This document shows, one piece after another, positions 38,878 to 46,772 of a stretch of 64,000 nucleotides of DNA. A program made the translations under genes and the position numbers. The stretch comes from Pseudomonadota bacterium (GTDB taxonomy: Bacteria; Pseudomonadota; Gammaproteobacteria; Burkholderiales; Rhodocyclaceae). The stretch covers positions 1 through 64,000 of the forward strand of contig JAGTRT010000030.1 of the NCBI GenBank assembly GCA_018261895.1, given 5' to 3'. Under the pieces are notes generated by a model. That model saw nothing but the letters and a program-made list of their open reading frames with translations. It did not search any database and was not told where the DNA came from. Each line of letters starts with the position of its first letter. Position 1 is the first letter of the stretch.

Positions 38878-38904
38878 GACAGTCGGTTTCCGATCACGGG
38901 CAAT

Positions 38905-38940
38905 ATTTCGATTTTCGCCGTTTTTTCCGGTTGACCGTGA
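38905..38940 (+). repeat. Dispersed TTGACCGT repeat copy
   Basis: ATTTCGATTTTCGCCGTTTTTTCCGGTTGACCGTGA. Confidence 0.8.
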
Positions 38941-38980
38941 GATTGGCTCAAAAAGCCTGCGGCCTGAGACGTACAGCTTT

Positions 38981-39065
38981 TGGTGCCTTGGGCGAGACTC
39001 GAACTCGCACAGCTTGCGCCACTACCCCCTCAAGATAGCGTGTCTACCAATTTCACCACCAAGGC
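38981..39065 (-). tRNA. tRNA-Leu (anticodon GAG)
   Basis: Minus strand GCCTTGGTGGTGAAATTGGTAGACACGCTATCTTGAGGGGGTAGTGGCGCAAGCTGTGCGAGTTCGAGTCTCGCCCAAGGCACCA; complete cloverleaf with encoded CCA. Confidence 0.93.
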
Positions 39066-39139
39066 ATTGTCATCCGGATATTGCATCCGGCGACGAGGGG
39101 CGCGATTCTAGCCGGAAATTTCGCGCGTGTTAAGTCCGT

Positions 39140-40384
39140 TCAGTGGAAAAAGGCGTAGCCGATCAGGATGGCGCCGACCAGCCCGACGGCGTCGGCGATG
39201 AGGCCGCCGGCCAGGGCGTAGCGGGTTTTGGTGATGCCGACGCTGCCGAAATAGACGGCCAGGACGTAGAAGGTGGTTTCCGTCGAGCCCTGGATGATGG
39301 CGGCGAGTTTGCCCTGGAAGGAGTCGACGCCGTAGGTCGTCATGACGTCGACCATGAGGCCGCGCGCCCCGCTGCCGGAGAGGGTTTTCATGAGCCCGAC
39401 GGGCAGCGCCGGGACGAAGTCGTCGTTGAGCCCGAGCGCCAGCACGACACTGCGGATGCCGCCGATGAGGTAGTCCATGCCGCCCGTGGTGCGAAAAACC
39501 GAGATGGCGACGAGCATGGCGACGAGGTAGGGAATGATCTGCACGGCGACGCCGAAGCCTTCCTTGGCGCCTTCGACGAAGCTTTCGTAGACGTCGATGC
39601 CACGCCACGCGGCAACGGCGACGAAGAGCACGATGATGGAAACAATCAGCCCGCTGCCGAGCAGGCCGATCATCTGCGCCATCTGCTCGGGCGGCATGCC
39701 GGCCAGCCAAAGGTAAAGCCCGGCCATGAGCGCCGCGAAGCCGCCGAAGAAGGCGAGCACGGGCTTGCAGAACAGGTTGATGCGCTGCCAGATGGCGACG
39801 GCGACGAGACCGGCACAGAAGGAAACGAAGGTGGCGAGCAGCGTTGGCAGGAAGATGTCGGCGGCGTTGAAGCCGACCAGGCCCTGCTTGAGGGCGATGC
39901 TCTGGCGGATGGCAATGACCGTGGTCGGGATCAGCGTGATGCCGGCCGTGTTGAGCACGAGGAACATGATCATCGGGTTGCTCGCCGTGTCCTTCTGCGG
40001 GTTGATTTCCTGCAGTTCGCGCATGGCCTTGAGGCCGAGCGGCGTCGCGGCGTTGTCGAGGCCGAGCATGTTGGCGCTGACATTCATGACGATGCTGCCG
40101 CTGGCCGGGTGGCCGGCCGGAATATCGGGGAAGACGCGGCGGAAGAAGGGCGCGACGAGGCGGCTGAAGAGTTCGATCAGCCCGCCTTTTTCACCGACCT
40201 TCATGATGCCGAGCCAGAGGCTCATGATGCCGACCAGGCCGATTGAGATGTCGAAACCGGTCTTGGCGGTGTCGAACAAGCCGGTCAGGACGCGCGTAAA
40301 AATATCGAGGTCGCCCTGCAGCAACTGCGCCACCGCCGCGACGAAGCCGACGAGGATGAAGGCGACCCAGATTTTATTGAGCAC
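39140..40384 (-). CDS. Nucleoside recognition (Gate) domain protein, SpmA/SpmB-like fusion
   Basis: SGSIVMNVSANMLGLDNAATPLGLKAMRELQEINP (SpmA-like) and LMKTLSGSGARGLMVDVMTTYGVDSFQGKLAAIIQGSTETTFYVLAVYFGSVG (SpmB-like). Confidence 0.88.
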   Translation of the reverse strand: MLNKIWVAFILVGFVAAVAQLLQGDLDIFTRVLTGLFDTAKTGFDISIGLVGIMSLWLGIMKVGEKGGLIELFSRLVAPFFRRVFPDIPAGHPASGSIVMNVSANMLGLDNAATPLGLKAMRELQEINPQKDTASNPMIMFLVLNTAGITLIPTTVIAIRQSIALKQGLVGFNAADIFLPTLLATFVSFCAGLVAVAIWQRINLFCKPVLAFFGGFAALMAGLYLWLAGMPPEQMAQMIGLLGSGLIVSIIVLFVAVAAWRGIDVYESFVEGAKEGFGVAVQIIPYLVAMLVAISVFRTTGGMDYLIGGIRSVVLALGLNDDFVPALPVGLMKTLSGSGARGLMVDVMTTYGVDSFQGKLAAIIQGSTETTFYVLAVYFGSVGITKTRYALAGGLIADAVGLVGAILIGYAFFH

Positions 40385-40419
40385 AGGCGACGGGGCAGAA
40401 AGATTGAGAGGCAGCCAGT

Positions 40420-41139
40420 CTAGCCGGCTGGCCGGCGACTGTCACCGCGAGTCGTCAGCGCCGGCAGGCCCCACGCCGCGCGCCGGGCCTCATATTCGGC
40501 CTGCGGCAACTGGACGAGCACGGGCTTGGCTGCGCCATCGAGCCAGCCGGCCAGCGCCATCATGTCGGCCATGGCCATTGCCGTGCACCCGGCTGTTGGC
40601 ACGCCCTCGCCGCCCCAGACGTGGAGAAAGATGCACGACCCGGCACCCGGCACGGCCGGCCCGACGTTGTGGGCGACGACGGCGCCGACGGCATAGCGCT
40701 CGTCGTCGCGCAGCATGTCCTCGCACGACGTCCAGTCGGGCGTCACGGCGGATTGATCGACGATCTGGTTGTAGAAGGCCGAGGCCGGGTCGTCGATGGC
40801 CTTGAGATTGGGCGTCGCAGCCAGGTAGGGCAGCTTCGCGGCATGGGCCAGCGGGCTGTCGGCCGGGGCTGCGCCGAACAAGGCGGTGATGGCGAAAATG
40901 CCGGCTGGCGCCCGCCCGTCGCCCTCGCGCTTTTTCGGCCCGACGGGATTGTCGTCGGCATGCAGACCGCGCCCCCAGGCCAACCCGGATTTGCCCAGAC
41001 TGACCGGGATGGGCGGAAACGCCGCTTGCCAGTCCGCGCCGCGCTCAAAGCAGCACAAGACGCCCGACGGGCTGTTCCAGTCGGGCGCCACGACGAGCAG
41101 CAGTTGGCCGGAGGATGCCAGGGCGGGACAGTCGCTCAT
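40420..41139 (-). CDS. L,D-transpeptidase (YkuD-like) family protein
   Basis: GAGSCIFLHVWGGEGVPTAGCTAMAMADM; start at MSDCPALASSG. Confidence 0.65.
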   Translation of the reverse strand: MSDCPALASSGQLLLVVAPDWNSPSGVLCCFERGADWQAAFPPIPVSLGKSGLAWGRGLHADDNPVGPKKREGDGRAPAGIFAITALFGAAPADSPLAHAAKLPYLAATPNLKAIDDPASAFYNQIVDQSAVTPDWTSCEDMLRDDERYAVGAVVAHNVGPAVPGAGSCIFLHVWGGEGVPTAGCTAMAMADMMALAGWLDGAAKPVLVQLPQAEYEARRAAWGLPALTTRGDSRRPAG

Positions 41140-41143
41140 CAAG

Positions 41144-41575
41144 TTACGCGGCCCGCCGGCCTTCCCACAGGCCGTGCAGCAACGCCCCGGCAAAGATGCC
41201 GGCCAGAGCGACGAGCAGATCGCCGTTGCCGGCACCCAGCCCGGCCAGCGCCGGCCCCGGACAGACGCCGCACAGCCCCCAGCCAATGCCAAACAGGATG
41301 CCGCCGACGACGGCCGTGCCGTTCAGTTCAAAGGGCCGTTGCTGGAATTCCGTTCCGAGCAGGGTTTGGCGCCGCCAACGCGGCACCAGTTGATAGATGA
41401 CGAGGTTGATCGCCACCGCGCAGCCGAGCACGAAGAGCAGCCCGAGGTCGTCGAAGGTCAGGAAGGCGAGCACCGATTCCGGCCGGATCATGGTCGACCA
41501 GGCCAGGCCGAAGCCGAAGAGCAGGCCGCTGGCCAGCGTGGCAGCGGCATCGAGGACGGGACGCGGCGCGCTCAT
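41144..41575 (-). CDS. YeeE/YedE-family transporter subunit
   Basis: GGILFGIGWGLCGVCPGPALAGLGAG. Confidence 0.85.
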   Translation of the reverse strand: MSAPRPVLDAAATLASGLLFGFGLAWSTMIRPESVLAFLTFDDLGLLFVLGCAVAINLVIYQLVPRWRRQTLLGTEFQQRPFELNGTAVVGGILFGIGWGLCGVCPGPALAGLGAGNGDLLVALAGIFAGALLHGLWEGRRAA

Positions 41576-42030
41576 GCCAGCCACCGGAGGAGGTGGGCGG
41601 TGACGATGCCCGCGCCGAGGAAGGTGACGACCATGACCAGCGAGCCGGCCGACAGCGAGGCCATGCCGCAGATGCCGTGGCCGGACGTGCAGCCACCGCC
41701 GAGGCGCGCGCCGAAACCGATGAGCAGCCCGCCGACGGCCAGTTTCCAGGCGGGAATGTGGCTCGCTTCCATGGGCAGGCCAAGCAGCGCGTAGAGCGCG
41801 CCGCCGAGGATCAGGCCGAGTGTATAAATCAGTCGCCAGTTGCGGCTGTCGACCAGCGAGGCCTGGCGAAAAAACGCGGTGCGCAGCAGCCACGACCACG
41901 AGCTGCTGAAAAAGGTGCTGACGCCACCGGGACGCCCGGTGCTGACGTAGAGCAAGGCGACGCCCAGCCCCATCAGGCTGCCGCCAATGGCGAACGGGGC
42001 TATCCCGTTTGGAAAGAGACTCGACAACAT
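41572..42030 (-). CDS. YeeE/YedE-family transporter subunit
   Basis: VGGLLIGFGARLGGGCTSGHGICGMASLSAGSL. Confidence 0.88.
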   Translation of the reverse strand: MLSSLFPNGIAPFAIGGSLMGLGVALLYVSTGRPGGVSTFFSSSWSWLLRTAFFRQASLVDSRNWRLIYTLGLILGGALYALLGLPMEASHIPAWKLAVGGLLIGFGARLGGGCTSGHGICGMASLSAGSLVMVVTFLGAGIVTAHLLRWLA

Positions 42031-42130
42031 GGCGTAACGACGTGAGGAAAACGGCTATTTTCGCATCAGTCGGCCGTATTTCAGCCGTCGCTAATAAATC
42101 AGCACCCCAGCGCGGCGCAAAAGCCGGATC

Positions 42131-42166
42131 TCACGGTCAACCGGAAATTTTGCCCAAAATCGAAAT
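42131..42166 (-). repeat. Dispersed TTGACCGT repeat copy
   Basis: Reverse complement ATTTCGATTTTGGGCAAAATTTCCGGTTGACCGTGA. Confidence 0.8.
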
Positions 42167-42305
42167 CGCTCACTGCCCCCGGCGCTCGTCGACAAGGCTC
42201 CCCGCTTGGGGCACCATGACAGCGCACTGAACGGCCGCATCCTTGGCCGGTTTGACAGACACCAAACAGGCGCCGGCCCCGAGCCGATGCACGGAGGAGA
42301 GAATC

Positions 42306-42779
42306 GTGAATGCACTGCGCAATGCCACATCGGCCATCGCCCTGGCCGGCCTGCTCACCCTCGGCGCCTGTACCCCGATGTATGGACCGGGCTGGGAGCG
42401 GGATTATCCGCCGGTCGCCTATGCGCGCGACCTGCATCCGGGCTATGGCTCGGTCTACGCCATCGACCTGATCCGCCCCGAGCAAAACAACGGCATCGGC
42501 GTCGGCGCCATCGCCGGTGCGGTCATCGGCGGGCTGATCGGGCATCAGGTCGGCGAAGGCAACGGCAACACGGCCGCCACGGTCATCGGCGCCGCCGGCG
42601 GCGCGCTGATCGGACACCAGATCGAAAAGGCCAACCAACCCCAGGGCGACCAGTTCCGCCTGACCATCCGCATGGAAGACGGCCGCTTCCAGACCGTCAT
42701 CCAGAACACCGACTTCGTCGACCTGCGCGTCGGCGACCGGCTCTACATCGACAACGGCGGCGCCGTGCGACGTTATTGA
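42306..42779 (+). CDS. Glycine-zipper 2TM-domain outer-membrane lipoprotein
   Basis: GTG start after a GGAGGAGA RBS; LTLGACTPM lipobox; GVGAIAGAVIGGLIGHQVGEGNGNTAATVIGAAGGALIG. Confidence 0.82.
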   Translation: MNALRNATSAIALAGLLTLGACTPMYGPGWERDYPPVAYARDLHPGYGSVYAIDLIRPEQNNGIGVGAIAGAVIGGLIGHQVGEGNGNTAATVIGAAGGALIGHQIEKANQPQGDQFRLTIRMEDGRFQTVIQNTDFVDLRVGDRLYIDNGGAVRRY

Positions 42780-42833
42780 GACGCGCGAGGATCGCGCTCG
42801 CCGCCAAGCCGACCGATCCGGAACCCCATAAAA

Positions 42834-42871
42834 AACCGCAGGCGGGGTTGCCCCGGCCTGCGGTTTTTTGT
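42834..42871 (+). terminator. Rho-independent terminator
   Basis: AAAAAACCGCAGGCGGGGTTGCCCCGGCCTGCGGTTTTTT. Confidence 0.8.
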
Positions 42872-42894
42872 TGCTGCTCTCCCTTTATTTTTTC

Positions 42895-43062
42895 TTAGTG
42901 CGATCCGGCCATCTTGTTGTTCGGCAAACTCGCCGTGCGCCGGTCTTCTTCGGCGTGACGTGCGGCATAGCGCCAGATATAAACCCCCATCACCAGAATG
43001 AAACCGATGGTGATCAGGCTCATGATGCCAATATCAGAAGTCAATAACAGTTCCCATGCCAT
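42895..43062 (-). CDS. Small membrane protein, DUF3149-like (55 aa)
   Basis: MAWELLLTSDIGIMSLITIGFILVMGVYIWRYAARHAEEDRRTASLPNNKMAGSH; below the track length cutoff. Confidence 0.75.
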   Translation of the reverse strand: MAWELLLTSDIGIMSLITIGFILVMGVYIWRYAARHAEEDRRTASLPNNKMAGSH

Positions 43063-43684
43063 GAGTCTTCTCCGGTAGTTGTAAATCAGGATGAATTTTT
43101 ATTGCTGCCGGACTTTATCTGCAAGACATATGCCCGATGCCTGAACAGACGTTTTGGGGTGATCGGGGAAGTGCAACAGCCAACCAGACAAAATGTCAGC
43201 ATGCCCCTGAAACGACCGGCCCATGGACTTTGGCGGGCTGCCGGCCGACATCGCACCAGGCATCCTGCTGGTGACGACGCCCCCCGCCAGACACTGCCAG
43301 GAATGTCAGCACACCCGACCTTGCCGCCAAAAATGACACAACGCGATTCGCGAGCATCATGCAACCGGCGATTCGACCGGAAGGGATGCAATCCCAGGCC
43401 CCGCCGGTGCCTCGACCGGAAATCGGGGTTGGAAGCCGGCGCTTACCGGGTTGTGACGGATCGATTGCCGCGGCGGGCCCACTGACCTGCCGGGCGAACC
43501 ACGTCGTATCTCAATGGCGGTCTTTCGGCATCACCGCCCCTGGGAGGAAAGGAAGTGATGCCATCGGTACCGCCGGCCTCCGGAAAGCGATATAGCCAGA
43601 TACGTGCCTGACATGACCAAAGCCAACAAACACATAAAAATCAGCCATTTGCAAAAAGCCGCAGCATGCGAAAAAACTCATTCG

Positions 43685-43719
43685 CGACAAATTTGTCAGT
43701 CATATCTGACAAGTTGTCG
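43685..43719. promoter_or_regulatory. Imperfect 35-bp palindrome upstream of the cyanophycin-associated ABC gene
   Basis: CGACAAATTTGTCAGTCATATCTGACAAGTTGTCG. Confidence 0.45.
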
Positions 43720-43754
43720 TTAGCGCGCCAAGCTGACGACCGTCACGGCCTCTC

Positions 43755-43790
43755 TCACGGTCAACCGGAAATTTTGCCCAAAACCGAAAT
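43755..43790 (-). repeat. Dispersed TTGACCGT repeat copy
   Basis: Reverse complement ATTTCGGTTTTGGGCAAAATTTCCGGTTGACCGTGA. Confidence 0.8.
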
Positions 43791-43871
43791 CCTGCCGCCC
43801 ATCGCGGAACAAGCATGGCGGCAAATCCCGGACCTTGAATGCGCGCCTCACCCCTGCGGTATACTCCAGCG

Positions 43872-46166
43872 ATGACCCTGAACGCACAAACTCTCGCCGG
43901 CAATGAGCCGGTGCTGCCGAGCCGCTGGCAGGCAGAGGTATCCGCCAAGCTGACCGCCGGCGAAAAGCCGCAGGCCTGGATCGAAATCGACCTCGACAAT
44001 CGCCTGCAATTCGCCTCCGGCCTCGTCCTGGTGACCGATCGGCGCTTCCTGGCCTTTGCACCGGGCGATACGAACTGGCAGGAATGGCCGCTGCGTGCCG
44101 GCCTGACGCTCAATCACCACGACCACGCCGGCGTCGGCGCGCTCGAACTGGTCGACGACAATGGCCTGCTCGCCACCTGGCGCTACACGCTGGCCAAGAA
44201 CCTCGCCGCCCTGCGCGTCATCACCGAATTCGACCTGCACCGCGACAGCATTGTGAGCGGCCAGCCCGTGCAACGCCCGGACGACGAATGCTGCCCGACC
44301 TGCAAGGCCCCGCTGCCCCCTGGCGAAGACGAGTGCCCGATCTGCAACCGCGAAGCCACCGTCGCGCCGTCGACGTGGACGCTGTTCCGCCTCTGGCGCT
44401 TCGCCCGGCCCTACCGCTGGCAACTGTTCTGGGGCTTTGTCCTGACTCTGGCCTCGACCGCCGCCCAGCTCGTGCCGCCCTACCTGACCATGCCGCTCAT
44501 GGACAACGTGCTGATTCCCTTCCAGAACGGCAAGCCCATCGACTGGCCGCTGGTCGGCATGTACCTCGGCGGCCTGTTCGGCGCCGCGCTGCTCGCCTGG
44601 GTCCTCGGCTGGATCCGCACTTACATCCTGTCGCTCGTCTCCGAGCGCATGGGCCGCGACCTGCGCACGCAGACCTATGATCACCTGCTGGGACTGTCGT
44701 TGGAGTACTTCGGCGGCAAGCGCACCGGCGACCTCATGGCGCGCATCGGCAATGAAACCGACCGCATCAACATCTTCCTCTCGCTCGACCTGCTCAACTT
44801 CGCCACCGACGTGCTCATGATCACGATGACCGCCGTCATCCTGTTCAGCATCAACCCGTGGCTGGCGCTCGTCACCCTGCTGCCACTGCCGATCATCGGC
44901 TGGCTCATCCATTTCGTCCGCGAGAAGCTGCGCACCGGTTTCGAGAAGATCGACCGCGTCTGGGCCGAAGTCACCAATGTACTGGCCGACACCATCCCCG
45001 GCATCCGCGTGGTCAAGGCCTTTGCCCAGGAAAAGCGCGAAGGCGAGCGTTTCCGCGCCGCCAACGAGCACAACCTGCAGATGAACGACAAGCTGAACAA
45101 GACCTGGTCCTTGTTCACCCCCACCGTCACGCTACTCACCGAAGTCGGCCTGCTCGTCGTCTGGGTCTTCGGCATCTGGCAGATTTCCAAGGGCAACAGC
45201 TCGGTCGGCGTCCTCACCGCCTTCCTCGCCTACATCGGCCGCTTCTATACCCGTCTCGACTCGATGAGCCGCATCGTCTCGGCCACCCAGCGCGCTGCGT
45301 CGAGCACCAAGCGCATCTTCGATATCCTTGACCATGTGTCGAGCGTCCCCGAGCCGACCAACCCGGTGCACCTGGAAAAGGTCACCGGCCAGCTCGAACT
45401 CAAGAAAGCCAGCTTCCGCTACGGCACGCGCTCGGTCACCCGCGACGTCGATCTGGTCATCCAGCCCGGCGAAATGATCGGTCTGGTCGGTCATTCCGGT
45501 TCCGGCAAATCCACGCTGGTCAATCTCATTTGCCGCTTCTACGACGTCTCCGAAGGCCAGGTCCTGATCGACGGCGTCGATGTCCGCTCCGTGCCGGTCG
45601 CCGAATTCCGCCAGCACATCGGCCTCGTCCTGCAGGAACCCTTCCTGTTCTTCGGCACCATCGCCGACAACATCGCCTACGGCAAGCCGAACGCGACGCG
45701 CCAGGAAGTCATCGCCGCCGCCCGCGCCGCCCATGCCCACGAGTTCATCCTGCGCCTGCCGCACGGCTACGACTCGCTGGTCGGCGAACGCGGCCAGGGC
45801 CTGTCCGGCGGCGAGCGCCAGCGCATCTCCATCGCCCGTGCCCTGCTCATCGACCCGCGCATCCTGATCCTCGACGAGGCCACCTCGGCGGTCGACACCG
45901 AGACCGAAAAGGAAATCCAGAAGGCGCTCGACAACCTGGTCAAGGGCCGCACCACCATCGCCATCGCCCACCGCCTGAGCACACTGCGCAAGGCCGACCG
46001 ACTCGTTGTCATGGACCGCGGCCGCATCGTCGAAGTCGGCAATCACGACCAGCTGATGGCCGCCGAAGGCCATTACTTCAAGCTCTACATGGCGCAGGCC
46101 CGCAACGTCGATACCGAGGCGGAACTGCCGCGCGCCCCCGAGCTTCCCAAAACCGTCACCGTCTGA
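43872..46166 (+). CDS. ABC transporter permease/ATPase of the cyanophycin-metabolism-associated type
   Basis: GHSGSGKSTLVNLICRFYDV; LSGGERQRISIARALL; internal CCPTCKAPLPPGEDECPIC zinc ribbon; next to DUF1854 and cphA genes. Confidence 0.88.
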   Translation: MTLNAQTLAGNEPVLPSRWQAEVSAKLTAGEKPQAWIEIDLDNRLQFASGLVLVTDRRFLAFAPGDTNWQEWPLRAGLTLNHHDHAGVGALELVDDNGLLATWRYTLAKNLAALRVITEFDLHRDSIVSGQPVQRPDDECCPTCKAPLPPGEDECPICNREATVAPSTWTLFRLWRFARPYRWQLFWGFVLTLASTAAQLVPPYLTMPLMDNVLIPFQNGKPIDWPLVGMYLGGLFGAALLAWVLGWIRTYILSLVSERMGRDLRTQTYDHLLGLSLEYFGGKRTGDLMARIGNETDRINIFLSLDLLNFATDVLMITMTAVILFSINPWLALVTLLPLPIIGWLIHFVREKLRTGFEKIDRVWAEVTNVLADTIPGIRVVKAFAQEKREGERFRAANEHNLQMNDKLNKTWSLFTPTVTLLTEVGLLVVWVFGIWQISKGNSSVGVLTAFLAYIGRFYTRLDSMSRIVSATQRAASSTKRIFDILDHVSSVPEPTNPVHLEKVTGQLELKKASFRYGTRSVTRDVDLVIQPGEMIGLVGHSGSGKSTLVNLICRFYDVSEGQVLIDGVDVRSVPVAEFRQHIGLVLQEPFLFFGTIADNIAYGKPNATRQEVIAAARAAHAHEFILRLPHGYDSLVGERGQGLSGGERQRISIARALLIDPRILILDEATSAVDTETEKEIQKALDNLVKGRTTIAIAHRLSTLRKADRLVVMDRGRIVEVGNHDQLMAAEGHYFKLYMAQARNVDTEAELPRAPELPKTVTV

Positions 46167-46171
46167 TCGCC

Positions 46172-46642
46172 ATGGCCCACACCCCATTTCAACTGCAACG
46201 CGATGCCTACGGCCGACTGGTCCTGACAACCCAAAACGGCGAGGTTCACGAAGGCGTCACGCCCGTGCGCGCCTTCCCCATCGCCGCCCCCGACGAAGGT
46301 CTGTCGCTGGTCAATTTCGAAGGCCACGAAGTCGCCTGGATCGAAAAACTGGCAGACCTGCCGCCAGGCATCGCCCAACTCATCGAAGCCGACCTCGCCA
46401 GCCGCGAGTTCGTGCCCGAAATCGAGCGTATCGAAAGCGTATCGAGCTTCGCCTGCCCGAGCACCTGGCAACTCGTTACCAATCGCGGCCAGGCCGAACT
46501 GATCCTCAAGGGCGAGGAAGACATCCGCCGTCTGAGCCAGACCCGTCTGCTCATCGCCGACGCCCACGGCATCCAGTTCCTGATCCGCGACCTGACCAGG
46601 CTGGATCGGCACAGCCGCAAGCTTCTCGACCGTTTCCTCTAG
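46172..46642 (+). CDS. DUF1854 family protein
   Basis: GHEVAWIEKLADLPPGIAQLIEADLASREFVPEIERIESVSSFACPSTWQLVTNRG. Confidence 0.85.
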   Translation: MAHTPFQLQRDAYGRLVLTTQNGEVHEGVTPVRAFPIAAPDEGLSLVNFEGHEVAWIEKLADLPPGIAQLIEADLASREFVPEIERIESVSSFACPSTWQLVTNRGQAELILKGEEDIRRLSQTRLLIADAHGIQFLIRDLTRLDRHSRKLLDRFL

Positions 46643-46651
46643 GACGCCATG

Positions 46652-46716
46652 TAACGCTTTGTCGTGATGTGTGACATATTTGCACAGCGGTCAGCCACAA
46701 AACGATGAAAGCGTTA
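46652..46716. promoter_or_regulatory. Widely spaced perfect 9-bp inverted repeat upstream of the first cyanophycin synthetase paralog
   Basis: TAACGCTTT (46652-46660) and AAAGCGTTA (46708-46716). Confidence 0.35.
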
Positions 46717-46772
46717 ATAATGCTGAAACCGAACATTCATCACCGCAGGCCAACGGAGCCAAAGCCAAGAGC

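Noticed and set aside
38852-39133. 93-aa ORF across the repeat copy and tRNA-Leu(GAG)
   Set aside because: Overlaps a complete tRNA gene and consists mainly of the repeat's FSPFFPVDRE translation; not a gene.
43848-46229. Minus-strand ORFs of 407 and 365 aa opposite the ABC transporter
   Set aside because: Shadow ORFs; the ABC motifs on the plus strand are unambiguous.
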